From: Oryzomonas sp.
Lineage (GTDB): Bacteria; Desulfobacterota; Desulfuromonadia; Geobacterales; Pseudopelobacteraceae
Assembly (NCBI GenBank): GCA_031292255.1
Contig: JARLHN010000028.1
Span: forward strand, 1 to 42,309
Length of the DNA: 42,309 nucleotides
Reading direction: 5' to 3'
The notes beneath the pieces are model-generated. The model was not told the DNA's origin. It made no database searches and saw only the letters and a list, made by a program, of their open reading frames with translations. Position numbers and translations under genes: made by a program. Positions 17,575 through 25,133 of this stretch are shown piece by piece. How positions within the stretch are numbered: position 1 is the first letter of the stretch; each line of letters opens with the position of its first letter.

Positions 17575-17973
17575 ATGATCGACAAGGTTATCAAAAACGA
17601 TGCCGAGTGGCACACGCTGCTCACCCCGGAACAATACCACGTCACCCGGGAACAGGGGACAGAGCCGGCCTACACCGGAGCCACCTGGAACAACCACGAG
17701 GAGGGGATCTACCGCTGCATCTGCTGCGGAAACGATCTTTTCAACTCGGCGGCCAAATATGAATCCGGTACCGGCTGGCCCAGCTTCCGGGAGCCGGTGG
17801 CCCCGGAAAACGTCACCCTGCGGCCGGACAACACCCTCTTCATGAAACGCACAGAGGTGGTGTGCAGCCGCTGCGAGGCGCACCTGGGGCATGTCTTCGA
17901 CGACGGCCCCAAACCGACCGGGCTGCGGTACTGCATGAACTCGGCGGCCATGCAGTTTGTCAAAACACCGTGA
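17575..17973 (+). CDS. msrB: Peptide-methionine (R)-S-oxide reductase MsrB
   Basis: MsrB reduces the R epimer of methionine sulfoxide in proteins. The 132-residue product is a complete stand-alone MsrB without signal peptide. It has the zinc motifs YRCICCGNDLF and VVCSRCEAHLGHVF, the substrate motif ESGTGWPSF and the catalytic cysteine in RYCMNSAAMQF. GAAGGG lies about 7 bases before ATG 17575. Its stop overlaps the GTG start of the flavoprotein gene (GTGA), implying coupling and a shared oxidative-stress role. Confidence 0.95.
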   Translation: MIDKVIKNDAEWHTLLTPEQYHVTREQGTEPAYTGATWNNHEEGIYRCICCGNDLFNSAAKYESGTGWPSFREPVAPENVTLRPDNTLFMKRTEVVCSRCEAHLGHVFDDGPKPTGLRYCMNSAAMQFVKTP

Positions 17974-19493
17974 GCGACGCGCCGGTCATAGCGCCCGACA
18001 CCCCTGAAAACCGGGACCTGCGGGATAATGTCCGCCCCAGCGACTGGGTCAACCCGCAGCCGGCGGAACGCTACAACCTGGTGGTGATCGGTGCCGGGAC
18101 CGCGGGATTGGTCTGCGCCGCCGGAGCGGCCGGGCTTGGGGCCAGGGTGGCCCTGGTGGAACAACACCTGATGGGGGGCGATTGCCTCAACTACGGTTGC
18201 GTTCCGTCCAAGGGCATTATCCGCGCGGCCCGGGCGCTGTTCGACGCGCGCAACGGAGCGCAGTTCGGCATCAGGGGCGGCGAGGGGATCGGCTTCGACT
18301 TCGGCGCGGCCATGGAGCGGATGCGGCGGCTGCGAAGCTCCTTGAGTCGTCACGATTCGGCCCGCCGGTTCCGCGATGAACTGGGGGTCGACGTCTTCAT
18401 CGGCAAGGGGCGCTTCGTCGCCCGCGATCGGGTGGCGGTCGGGAACCGGGAACTCCTTTTCAAGAAGGCCGCCATCTGCACCGGCGCCCGGGCAAACGCG
18501 CCGCCGATCCCGGGATTGGCCGAGGCCGGCCACCTGACCAACGAAACCGTTTTCTCCCTGACCGAATTGCCGCCGCGCCTGGCGGTGATCGGCGGCGGCC
18601 CCATCGGCTGCGAACTGGCCCAGACCTTCGCTCGTTTCGGCAGCCGGGTGACGCTGATCCAGACGGCCACACAGGTACTGGGACGTGAGGACCGGGATGC
18701 AGCCGATATCCTGCACAGCGCCTTGGTCCGCGATGGTGTCGCCCTGCTGGCGGGTACAACGGTCCTGGCCGTGGAGCAGCGGGGCAACGACAAGGTGCTT
18801 CGCCTGGAGCGGGACGGCGCAGGGCAGGAGGTGGCGGTTGACGCCATCCTGGTGGGCGTCGGCCGTACACCCAATGTGGAGGGACTGGGGCTGGAAGCTG
18901 CCGGCGTCGCCAACGGCCCGGACGGCATCGTGGTCAGCGATGCCCTGCAAACCTCCAATCCCGCTATCTATGCCGCCGGCGACTGTTGTTTTCCCTTCAA
19001 GTTCACCCACACCGCCGATGCCCTCGCCCGCATCCTGATTGCCAATGCCCTGTTCATGGGGCGACAGAAAACATCCGCCCTGACCATCCCGTGGTGCACC
19101 TTTACCGACCCGGAGATCGCCCATGTTGGGCTGTCTGAACGGGACGCACGGGAGAAGGGCGTCCCATTCACCACCCTGACCGTACTTCTTGGGGAAGTGG
19201 ACCGGGCCGTGCTGGACGGCGAAACCGACGGCTTTGCCCGGGTCCACCTGAGGGCCGGCACGGACAGGATCATCGGCGCCACCATCGTGGCCCGTCACGC
19301 CGGGGAGATGATCAACGAATTCTCCCTGGCCATCACGGGCGGTCTCGGCCTGAGGGCCATTGCCCGTACCATCCATCCCTACCCGACCCAGGCCGAGGCG
19401 ATCAAAAAACTGGCCGACTCCCATAACCGCACCCGCTTGACGCCGTTCCTCAAAAGGGTGCTCGGCGGCTGGCTGCAATGGCAGCGGCGTTGA
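17970..19493 (+). CDS. Mercuric-reductase-like FAD-dependent pyridine nucleotide-disulfide oxidoreductase
   Basis: The product is about 507 residues from GTG 17970, which overlaps the msrB stop. It has an N-terminal FAD-binding Rossmann motif (VVIGAGTAGLVCAAGAAGLG), the redox-active disulfide GGDCLNYGCVPSKG (Cys72 and Cys77), a second NAD(P)-binding motif VIGGGPIGCELAQTFARFG, the FAD contact AAGDCCFPF and the C-terminal HPYPTQAEAIKKLAD dimer-interface block. It lacks both the HMA domain and the C-terminal cysteine pair of true MerA, so mercury reduction is unlikely. The adjacent VTT membrane protein is a frequent partner of this subfamily, but the substrate is unknown. Confidence 0.88.
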   Translation: MSDAPVIAPDTPENRDLRDNVRPSDWVNPQPAERYNLVVIGAGTAGLVCAAGAAGLGARVALVEQHLMGGDCLNYGCVPSKGIIRAARALFDARNGAQFGIRGGEGIGFDFGAAMERMRRLRSSLSRHDSARRFRDELGVDVFIGKGRFVARDRVAVGNRELLFKKAAICTGARANAPPIPGLAEAGHLTNETVFSLTELPPRLAVIGGGPIGCELAQTFARFGSRVTLIQTATQVLGREDRDAADILHSALVRDGVALLAGTTVLAVEQRGNDKVLRLERDGAGQEVAVDAILVGVGRTPNVEGLGLEAAGVANGPDGIVVSDALQTSNPAIYAAGDCCFPFKFTHTADALARILIANALFMGRQKTSALTIPWCTFTDPEIAHVGLSERDAREKGVPFTTLTVLLGEVDRAVLDGETDGFARVHLRAGTDRIIGATIVARHAGEMINEFSLAITGGLGLRAIARTIHPYPTQAEAIKKLADSHNRTRLTPFLKRVLGGWLQWQRR

Positions 19494-19571
19494 TGTGAGT
19501 GGGAGATTCAGGCCCGTGACGCGGTGGACATCATCGGCACGGGATTACTAACAAAGCGGGAGCAGGCTCAC

Positions 19572-20273
19572 ATGCCGTGGAAAAAGATCCTGATCGTCCT
19601 GGCCGGCGGAGTGGCCGTGTGCATGTTCATGTGGTTCGACCTGGGCCGCTTCCTGACCCTGGAAGCCCTCAAGGCCAACCGCCAAAGCCTGGTGGAGTAC
19701 CATGCCGCACACAGGGCTGCCATGGTAGCCGGTTTCATGGCCATCTACATCGCCCAGACCGCCCTGTCACTCCCCGGCGCGGCCGTTCTTTCCCTGGCCG
19801 CCGGGGCCATCTTCGGCTCTGTCATGGGAACGGTCTACGCCAATTGCGCCGCCACCATCGGCGCCACCCTGGCTTTCCTGGTGACCCGTTATCTGCTGCG
19901 CGATGCGATCCAGAATCGATTCGGCCAGAAACTGGAGGCCCTGAACAGTGAACTGGAGGCCCGCGGCCTCAACTACCTGCTCTTTCTGAGGCTGGTGCCG
20001 CTGTTCCCCTTTTTCCTGATCAATCTGGCGGCCGGTATGACGCGCCTGCCGCTACGCACCTTTGTCATAGGCACCATGGTCGGCATCATCCCCGGCGGCT
20101 TCGTCTATGTCAACGCAGGGGCCAGCCTGGCCACCATTACGGCGCTCTCCGACATCGCCTCTCCGCGGGTGTTGGGCTCTTTTGCGCTGCTTGGCCTGTT
20201 CGCGCTGCTGCCGGCGCTGTACAACCGGCTGAAGGCGGGAAAGACACGCCCCCAACAGCCCGGATCAAGATAA
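19572..20273 (+). CDS. TVP38/TMEM64 (VTT domain) membrane protein
   Basis: The product is 233 residues from ATG 19572, with GGGAG 9 bases upstream; GTG 19524 is an in-frame alternative without such a site. It has an N-terminal membrane helix, then the VTT/SNARE-associated core: LSLPGAAVLSLAAGAIFG, the NCAATIGATLAFLVTRYLLRD block, LRLVPLFPFFLINLAAGMTRLPLRTFVIGTMVGIIPG, and two further helices. The family has a DedA-like fold; DedA-superfamily members have been linked to lipid flipping, but this subfamily is uncharacterised. It lies close behind the flavoprotein. Confidence 0.88.
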   Translation: MPWKKILIVLAGGVAVCMFMWFDLGRFLTLEALKANRQSLVEYHAAHRAAMVAGFMAIYIAQTALSLPGAAVLSLAAGAIFGSVMGTVYANCAATIGATLAFLVTRYLLRDAIQNRFGQKLEALNSELEARGLNYLLFLRLVPLFPFFLINLAAGMTRLPLRTFVIGTMVGIIPGGFVYVNAGASLATITALSDIASPRVLGSFALLGLFALLPALYNRLKAGKTRPQQPGSR

Positions 20274-20450
20274 ACTTGCGGTTATTATTGCGTTGTCGGC
20301 AGCAGATGAATTAAAATCAGGGTCCGCCCCATGGCCAAACCGTTTGCAACGGAGGCATTCATGAAAAGGGTGTCCGAGGTACCGGCCGGCCGGCAGTGAT
20401 GCCTTGCGGCGACTGCCGGGCAGAATGCACCTTACAAGGAGAAATACCCC

Positions 20451-20783
20451 ATGGAGACTTATTACGACCCGGCCGACCTGGCCGCATTCGGCGACATCGG
20501 AAAAGACGCCCCCCACCTGGCCGCAAAATTTTTCGATTACTACGGAGCGGTCTTTGCCGAAGGCGCCCTGAGCGAGCGGGAAAAGGCACTGATCGCGCTG
20601 GCCGTGGCCCATGCCGTGCAGTGCCCCTACTGCATCGACGCCTATACCACGGCATGCCTGGAGAAGGGTTCCAACCTGGAGGAGATGACCGAGGCTCTGC
20701 ATGTAACCAATGCCATCCGCGGCGGGGCATCGCTGGTACACGGCGTCCAGATGCGGAAGATCGCCGAAAAGATGTCGTTGTAG
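20451..20783 (+). CDS. Peroxidase-like carboxymuconolactone-decarboxylase-fold protein (arsenosugar-associated type)
   Basis: The 110-residue product starts METYYDPADLAAFGDIGK and has the AhpD/CMD core: LSEREKALIALAVAHAVQCPYCIDAYT with the redox CxxC (CPYC), then a helix ending RGGASLVHGVQMRK. This is the small peroxidase-like protein regularly encoded beside ArsS-type radical SAM genes; as I recall, selenocysteine can take the second Cys position in some relatives, while here it is Cys. AAGGAG lies 9 bases before the ATG. The radical SAM gene follows after 69 bases. The substrate is not known from sequence. Confidence 0.88.
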   Translation: METYYDPADLAAFGDIGKDAPHLAAKFFDYYGAVFAEGALSEREKALIALAVAHAVQCPYCIDAYTTACLEKGSNLEEMTEALHVTNAIRGGASLVHGVQMRKIAEKMSL

Positions 20784-20852
20784 CTTTGCCGCAAGGATGC
20801 AGGGAGACGAAGAAAGACGGGCGACTACCGGTCTTTCCGTGACAAACCGACT

Positions 20853-21824
20853 ATGAATCCTTCCCTATTTTCAGACACCCTCCGCCGGCACGGCCTGGAG
20901 TTGGCCCGCGGCGTAACCTCGACGCTGCAGATCAACGTCGGCCTGACGTGCGATCTGGCCTGCCGCCATTGTCACCTGGAGGCCGGGCCCGACAGGGTGG
21001 AGGCGATGAGACACGAGACGGTTGAGGCGGTCATCGCCTGCGCCGGCCGTTTCAGCTTCGCCGCCATCGACATCACCGGCGGTGCGCCGGAGCTGTTGCC
21101 CTGGCTTCCCCGCCTGGTCTGCGGCCTGGCATCCTTAACTCCCAAGCTGATCGTGCGCACCAACCTGACGGCACTGACGCGGCCCGAATCCGACGCGCTG
21201 CCGGAGTTGTACCGTGACCATGGCGTGGCGCTCACAGCCTCATTGCCTGCCGTCAATGCAGCCCAGACCGAGGCCCAGCGCGGCGTCGGGGTCTGGGAGA
21301 CAAGCACCGCCATGATCAGACGGTTGAACGGGCTGGGGTACGGCGTGGCAGGGAGCGGCCTGGAGCTCGATCTGGTTTCAAACCCCACCGGGGCCTTCCT
21401 TCCCGCCCCCCAGGCAGAGGCGGAAAAAAGGTTCCGCCAGGATCTGGAGCGGCGTTACGCCATCAGCTTCAACCATCTCTACACCTTTGCCAACGCGCCC
21501 CTGGGGCGCTTCCGCGCCTGGCTGGAACGCTCCGGCAATCTGGACGCCTATCTGGCAAGGCTGGAGGGGAACTTCAACCCCTGCACCCTGCCCGGCTTGA
21601 TGTGCCGCTCGCTGCTCTCGGTAAACTGGGACGGATTCATCTACGATTGCGACTTCAACCTGGCGGCCGGACTTCATCATGGCAACCGGCAGATTCATAT
21701 CGCCCAACTTTCCCAACTCCCCGCGGCAGGCACCCCCATTCCGGTGGGCGACCATTGTTTTGCCTGCACGGCCGGCTCGGGCTTTACGTGAGGCGGCAGC
21801 ATCACGGCCCTGGACGGGCCGTAA
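20853..21824 (+). CDS. arsS: ArsS-like radical SAM protein, probable selenoprotein with in-frame TGA at 21789
   Basis: The N-terminus has the radical SAM cluster CDLACRHC (Cys33, 37, 40), followed by DITGGAPEL, an FNHLYTFANAPLGRF region and a C-terminal Cys-rich (DUF3641) domain with NPCTLPGLMCRS, DGFIYDCDFN and GDHCFACTAG. A conventional call stops at TGA 21789-21791 after 312 residues, directly after TAGSGFT. Relatives end TAG-x-G-x-x-C-G-G, and reading TGA as Sec gives TAGSGFT-U-GGSITALDGP, ending at TAA 21824 (323 residues). A perfect 7-bp hairpin lies just downstream of the TGA. The family is linked to arsenosugar synthesis, but no arsM is in the window. The radical SAM call is sure; the Sec reading is strong inference. 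Confidence 0.82.
21789..21822 (+). promoter_or_regulatory. SECIS-like element after the in-frame TGA
   Basis: ACGGCCC (21804-21810) and GGGCCGT (21816-21822) form a perfect 7-bp stem with loop TGGAC. The loop begins 19 bases after the TGA and has G in its second position, fitting the general bacterial SECIS description (short loop with an early G at about 16-37 bases). There is no T-run, so a terminator is less likely. Confidence 0.6.
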
Positions 21825-21833
21825 ACGACACCG

Positions 21834-22565
21834 TCATTTACTGTCGGCATCCTCCGTAACCACATCCGTGAATCCCTTAAGAGGCTGCCGGGGATTCTCC
21901 AGGGCGGCCCTGACCGGCTCCCTGGCAGGGTCCTGCTGCCAGCCGGGCGTGACGAAGGTTGGTTTCACGGGAATGACGAATTCCTGGCTGTAGGTCTGGA
22001 TGCCAGAGGCCTCAAAAACGATGATGCGGTAACGGAGCGATGCCGCGCCCGGTTCCAGCGCCGGCAGGGTCGCGACGTAGGTAAACTGGCTTCCCGGCGC
22101 CTTGGCCATCGGCACAGAGGCGTAGCCCCCCTTGTCCAGCGAGCGAAACCGGCACCTTACGGACTGCACCGTTTCCCGGCTGATGATGGCCTTGATGACG
22201 GTGCGTTTGCCGGGCACCACATAGCTGTAAGGATCATGGCTGATATGGGTGCTGTCCGGCGTTTCCATGTTCTCTTCACCATGTCGTGCCGTTTCAGGCG
22301 CCAAAGGTGCGGGCTGGCCGGGGGCTGCAGCCCCTGAGACCTCACTCGGCGTCTCCTGGCTCGTTGTTTCCGCCTTTTTTCTTTCCTTGCGCTTCCTGGT
22401 TTCCACCTTCTTCGGCTTCTTCTTCTCCACCTTTTTCTTCTCCACCTTCTTGAGTTCCCTCAAGGGTATCTCGTAGTCGTTCTCCCCGGCAGCGGAAACC
22501 GATTGAACCGGCACAGCCATAACCAGCAGGACAATGGCAATCAGCCACCTTGAAACCATACTCAT
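21834..22565 (-). CDS. Secreted protein with Lys-rich region, function unknown
   Basis: The product is about 243 residues from ATG 22565, with GAGG 6 bases upstream. It has a signal peptide (SRWLIAIVLLVMAVPVQSVSAAG), a highly charged Lys/Glu stretch (KKVEKKKVEKKKPKKVETRK), a Pro/Glu/Ala linker and a C-terminal beta-rich part of about 120 residues (SYVVPGKRTVIKAIISRETVQSVRCRFRS). It is convergent with the radical SAM gene, the two ends being only 9 bases apart if the Sec reading is right. No enzyme motif is visible; an envelope or periplasmic binding role is a guess. Confidence 0.78.
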   Translation of the reverse strand: MSMVSRWLIAIVLLVMAVPVQSVSAAGENDYEIPLRELKKVEKKKVEKKKPKKVETRKRKERKKAETTSQETPSEVSGAAAPGQPAPLAPETARHGEENMETPDSTHISHDPYSYVVPGKRTVIKAIISRETVQSVRCRFRSLDKGGYASVPMAKAPGSQFTYVATLPALEPGAASLRYRIIVFEASGIQTYSQEFVIPVKPTFVTPGWQQDPAREPVRAALENPRQPLKGFTDVVTEDADSK

Positions 22566-22714
22566 ACACCACCTCTTTCCACTTTGCTGTAAAACCTCGT
22601 CAGGATAGCTCAAACATCCGCAATATTAAAAACAAAAATTTCAAAAATATTCCGTATGCGCCGACTGCAGCCAACGGCCCCCCGGACAGGCTTTGGAAAA
22701 CCGCCGCCAAACTA

Positions 22715-22755
22715 TTGACTATTGTTGTTATGACAACTATTATCATGACATGATA
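22715..22755 (+). promoter_or_regulatory. marR promoter with two overlapping palindromic operators
   Basis: TTGACT (22715-22720) and TATTAT (22738-22743) are 17 bases apart. The spacer holds an inverted repeat (22721-22740, arms ATTGTTGT and ACAACTAT, 7 of 8 paired). A second palindrome, TATCATG-A-CATGATA (22741-22755), is perfect and overlaps the -10 and likely start site. Both are well placed for autorepression by the MarR protein encoded 15 bases further on. Confidence 0.65.
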
Positions 22756-22769
22756 TCGGGGAGGTTGCC

Positions 22770-23195
22770 ATGGATCAGACACTCGACAATAGCCTGGGCT
22801 TCATCATTGCCAGGACCTCGATGCGCTATAAGAATGAATTGGGGAGACGCCTCAAACCATACGACGTGACGCCTGAGCAGTGGGTCGCGCTCCACCGGCT
22901 CATGGAACAGGACGGCCTGACCCAGAGGGAGTTGGCGGACCTGATCTTCAAGGATCAGCCCACCATCACGCGCATCCTCGACAAACTGGAACGGAAGCAG
23001 TTGATCAGACGGAGCGACAGTCCGTCAGACAGGCGCTCCTTCTGCGTCCAACTGACCGGCCAGGGGAGACGACTGCTGGAGCAGCTCATGGTCATCAGTC
23101 AACAGGTGTGCGAAGATGCATGCCAAAGGGTAACCGACCGGGAACTGGCAGCGCTCAAGGCCACCCTCGACAAGATCTGGAGCAATCTTGCCTAA
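22770..23195 (+). CDS. MarR family transcriptional regulator
   Basis: The 141-residue protein has the MarR winged helix: DVTPEQWVALHRLMEQ, the recognition region LTQRELADLIFKDQPTITRILDKLERKQLIRR and the wing SDRRSFCVQLTGQG. Flanking helices form the dimer domain. GGGGAGG lies about 5 bases before the ATG. Such proteins usually repress a neighbouring efflux gene. Here the downstream sequence retains only the end of a DHA2-type pump, so its original partner appears lost. Autoregulation is likely from the two palindromes at its promoter. Confidence 0.92.
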   Translation: MDQTLDNSLGFIIARTSMRYKNELGRRLKPYDVTPEQWVALHRLMEQDGLTQRELADLIFKDQPTITRILDKLERKQLIRRSDSPSDRRSFCVQLTGQGRRLLEQLMVISQQVCEDACQRVTDRELAALKATLDKIWSNLA

Positions 23196-23229
23196 CGAAG
23201 AAACGGCCACCGTCCATTCGGGCAGCGCG

Positions 23230-23425
23230 CGACCGACTTGTCGGCCGTGGCTCTCTTCACGGTGCTGCCGATTTGCCGCAGGCGCGGCAACCCCTCGAAC
23301 AGGGCCACCATCTGTTGGCCCGCATAGCCGGATTTCAGGACTCGTTCATGGCTGTTACCGTGATTTTTGGCTTAGCACTTCTGCCCGCATGGTTCATGCG
23401 AATAAAAGGAGACCATCATGCATAA
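23230..23425 (+). pseudogene. Frameshifted C-terminal remnant of a DHA2/EmrB-type efflux transporter
   Basis: Directly after marR, one frame reads SAVALFTVLPICRRR and, after a shift, another reads ARQPLEQGHHLLARIAGFQD followed by a last membrane helix (FMAVTVIFGLALLPAWFMR). These resemble the final periplasmic loop and last helix of EmrB/DHA2 transporters. No start or upstream domain remains. The remnant ends at TAA 23423-23425, overlapping the universal stress protein start by 8 bases. Confidence 0.55.
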
Positions 23426-23852
23426 AAAAATCCTGCTCGCCTATGACGGCACAGAGGAAGGCCGGGTGGCCCTGCTCGAATGCGCGGACATCGCGCACCT
23501 GCTCCATGCGGAGACCCACCTGCTGGCGGTCATGCGCATGCCGTCGGGTATCTTTCTCGCTGAAGGGTTTATCCCGGATACGGTGATGGAGGAAGAACGG
23601 CAGCACATCCAGAATACCATCGATAACGGGGTTGCCCTTTTGCGCGAAGGCGGGCATAGCGCTCAGGGGCACCTGGCCTACGGGGAACCGGTGGAGGAGA
23701 TCTGTCGCCTGGCAGCCGCATTGAAGGTGGACCTGATCGTGCTGGGACATCGGAAGCAGACATCGTTTGCCTCCCGCTGGTGGAAGGGTTCCGTCGGCAT
23801 ATCGCTTTTGGAACGGGCTCCCTGCAGTATCCTGGTGGCGGTCGGCTGTTAG
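23418..23852 (+). CDS. Universal stress protein (UspA family)
   Basis: The 144-residue protein starts KKILLAYDGTEEGRVALLECA, the first beta strand and helix of the Usp fold, and has DLIVLGHRKQTSFASRWWKGSVGISLLERAPCSILVA at the end. The usual ATP loop is GX2GX9GS; here the second Gly is replaced (GHRKQ...KGS), so nucleotide binding may be weakened. AAAAGGAG lies 6-7 bases before the ATG. It lies in the remains of a marR-pump operon, and its stop overlaps the convergent MFS gene stop. Confidence 0.9.
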   Translation: MHKKILLAYDGTEEGRVALLECADIAHLLHAETHLLAVMRMPSGIFLAEGFIPDTVMEEERQHIQNTIDNGVALLREGGHSAQGHLAYGEPVEEICRLAAALKVDLIVLGHRKQTSFASRWWKGSVGISLLERAPCSILVAVGC

Positions 23853-24997
23853 TGACCCGTGCCCGGCAACCAGCGAAGGAGGATCAAACCCCCTACGACC
23901 ACGCCGCAGGCCGATACCGCGGGCCATCCGCCCCACGCATAGCCGGCGCTTGCAAGGGTGGACCCCAAGGCGCCTCCGATGAAGTACGCAGTAAGGTACA
24001 CCGTGGTTACCCTGCTGCGGGCATCGGAATTGCCGCGGTAGATTACCCCCTGGTTCGTGATGTGAAGTCCCTGTACCCCGATGTCGAGGAGGATCACTCC
24101 GGCGATCATCGCAGCCAGACTGTGCCCGCCGAGCCAGATCAACCCGTATGATGCGGTTATCGCCGTCCCGAAGAGGCCTGTGGCGAAACGGCTTCTGCCC
24201 CTATCCGCCAGACGTCCGGCACCCGAGGCGGAAAAAGCCCCGGCAGCCCCGGCCAGTCCGAAGAGGCCGATCCTGCTTTCACTGAAGCTATAAGGCGGCG
24301 CGCTGAGTACGAACGACAGCCCGGTCCAGAACAGGCTGAAGGCGGCAAAGGCAAGGGCACCGTAAAGTGAACGCTCGCGCAGTGTCGCGTCTTCGAGCGC
24401 CATGCGGCCGGTCGAACGCAGAAGCTGCAGATACGGGGTATGGGGCCGGTGCGGGTCGGGTGGCAGCATCTTTCCCAACAGGGCGATCAGGATCGTCATG
24501 GCGATGAATGCGAAGATATAGACGGCACGCCAACCGGCAACCCCGGCAATAAGTCCCGATACCGTCCGCGCCAGCAGGATTCCGAGAAGGAGACCGCTCA
24601 TGACGGTGCCGACGACCCGCCCGCGCGTCGCATCGGGCGCCAGGGAGGCCGCAAAGGGAACGAGCACCTGGACCGCGCACGATGAAAGGCCGACCATCAT
24701 CAACGCGATACCGAACAGATGGTATGACGGGCTGCAGGAGGCGGCCAAAAGCGCAACCGCAGTCAAGGCGCAGAGGCATATGGTAAGCCGGCGCCTGTTG
24801 AGCGTATCGCCCAGGGGTACGAGGAAGGCAAGGCCGCAGGCGTATCCGATCTGCGTCACGGTCACGAGCAGCCCGGCCTTGGCGGTCGAGACCTGAAATT
24901 CCGCCGCAATGCTGGCCAAGAGCGGCTGGCTGTAATAGAGATTGGCAACGACGCCGCCACAGGTGACGGCAAAGATCAATGTGAGAATTCCCGACAA
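23849..24997 (-). CDS. MFS transporter (YnfM-like)
   Basis: The 382-residue product has about twelve hydrophobic segments and starts at a TTG (24995-24997) preceded by AGGAGG 7 bases upstream. It has ANLYYSQPLLASIAAEFQVS after the first helix, and PLGDTLNRRRLTICLC, the loop 2-3 MFS motif, resembling the YnfM/YgaY group of sugar or drug exporters. The gene is convergent with the universal stress protein gene and overlaps it by 3 bases. The substrate cannot be predicted. Confidence 0.88.
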   Translation of the reverse strand: MSGILTLIFAVTCGGVVANLYYSQPLLASIAAEFQVSTAKAGLLVTVTQIGYACGLAFLVPLGDTLNRRRLTICLCALTAVALLAASCSPSYHLFGIALMMVGLSSCAVQVLVPFAASLAPDATRGRVVGTVMSGLLLGILLARTVSGLIAGVAGWRAVYIFAFIAMTILIALLGKMLPPDPHRPHTPYLQLLRSTGRMALEDATLRERSLYGALAFAAFSLFWTGLSFVLSAPPYSFSESRIGLFGLAGAAGAFSASGAGRLADRGRSRFATGLFGTAITASYGLIWLGGHSLAAMIAGVILLDIGVQGLHITNQGVIYRGNSDARSRVTTVYLTAYFIGGALGSTLASAGYAWGGWPAVSACGVVVGGLILLRWLPGTGH

Positions 24998-25077
24998 CCT
25001 TTTTCCTCCTCCCGTTTTTCCCTCCCGGCACGCCCTCTTCGGGCGTCCCCTCTTTATATCGCTTCAAAACGAAGAAA

Positions 25078-25095
25078 GCCACCCGAAAGGGCGGC
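25078..25095 (-). terminator. Rho-independent terminator of the hybrid kinase
   Basis: On the minus strand GCCGCCC-TTTC-GGGTGGC forms a 7-bp stem (one G-U pair) followed by TTTCTTCGTTTT. It lies about 40 bases after the stop of the kinase at 25134. Confidence 0.7.
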
Positions 25096-25133
25096 GTTAG
25101 TGACTATCGACAGCCTTGTTCAAAATACCTGTA

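Noticed and set aside
17709-19478. Minus-strand ORF of 589 codons opposite msrB and the flavoprotein gene
   Set aside because: Its translation is Arg/Pro/Gly-rich with no domain, while the plus strand encodes two clear protein families. GC-rich codon bias opens such antisense frames.
17970-19493. Calling the flavoprotein a true mercuric reductase (merA)
   Set aside because: It lacks the N-terminal HMA domain and the C-terminal cysteine pair, and there is no merR, merT or merP nearby.
20361-20399. 12-codon ORF with GGAGG upstream, in frame through TGA with the CMD-fold gene
   Set aside because: I considered a second selenocysteine readthrough or a leader peptide. The CMD-fold protein has its own ribosome binding site and a family-typical start at METYYDP, and the upstream residues are not family-like.
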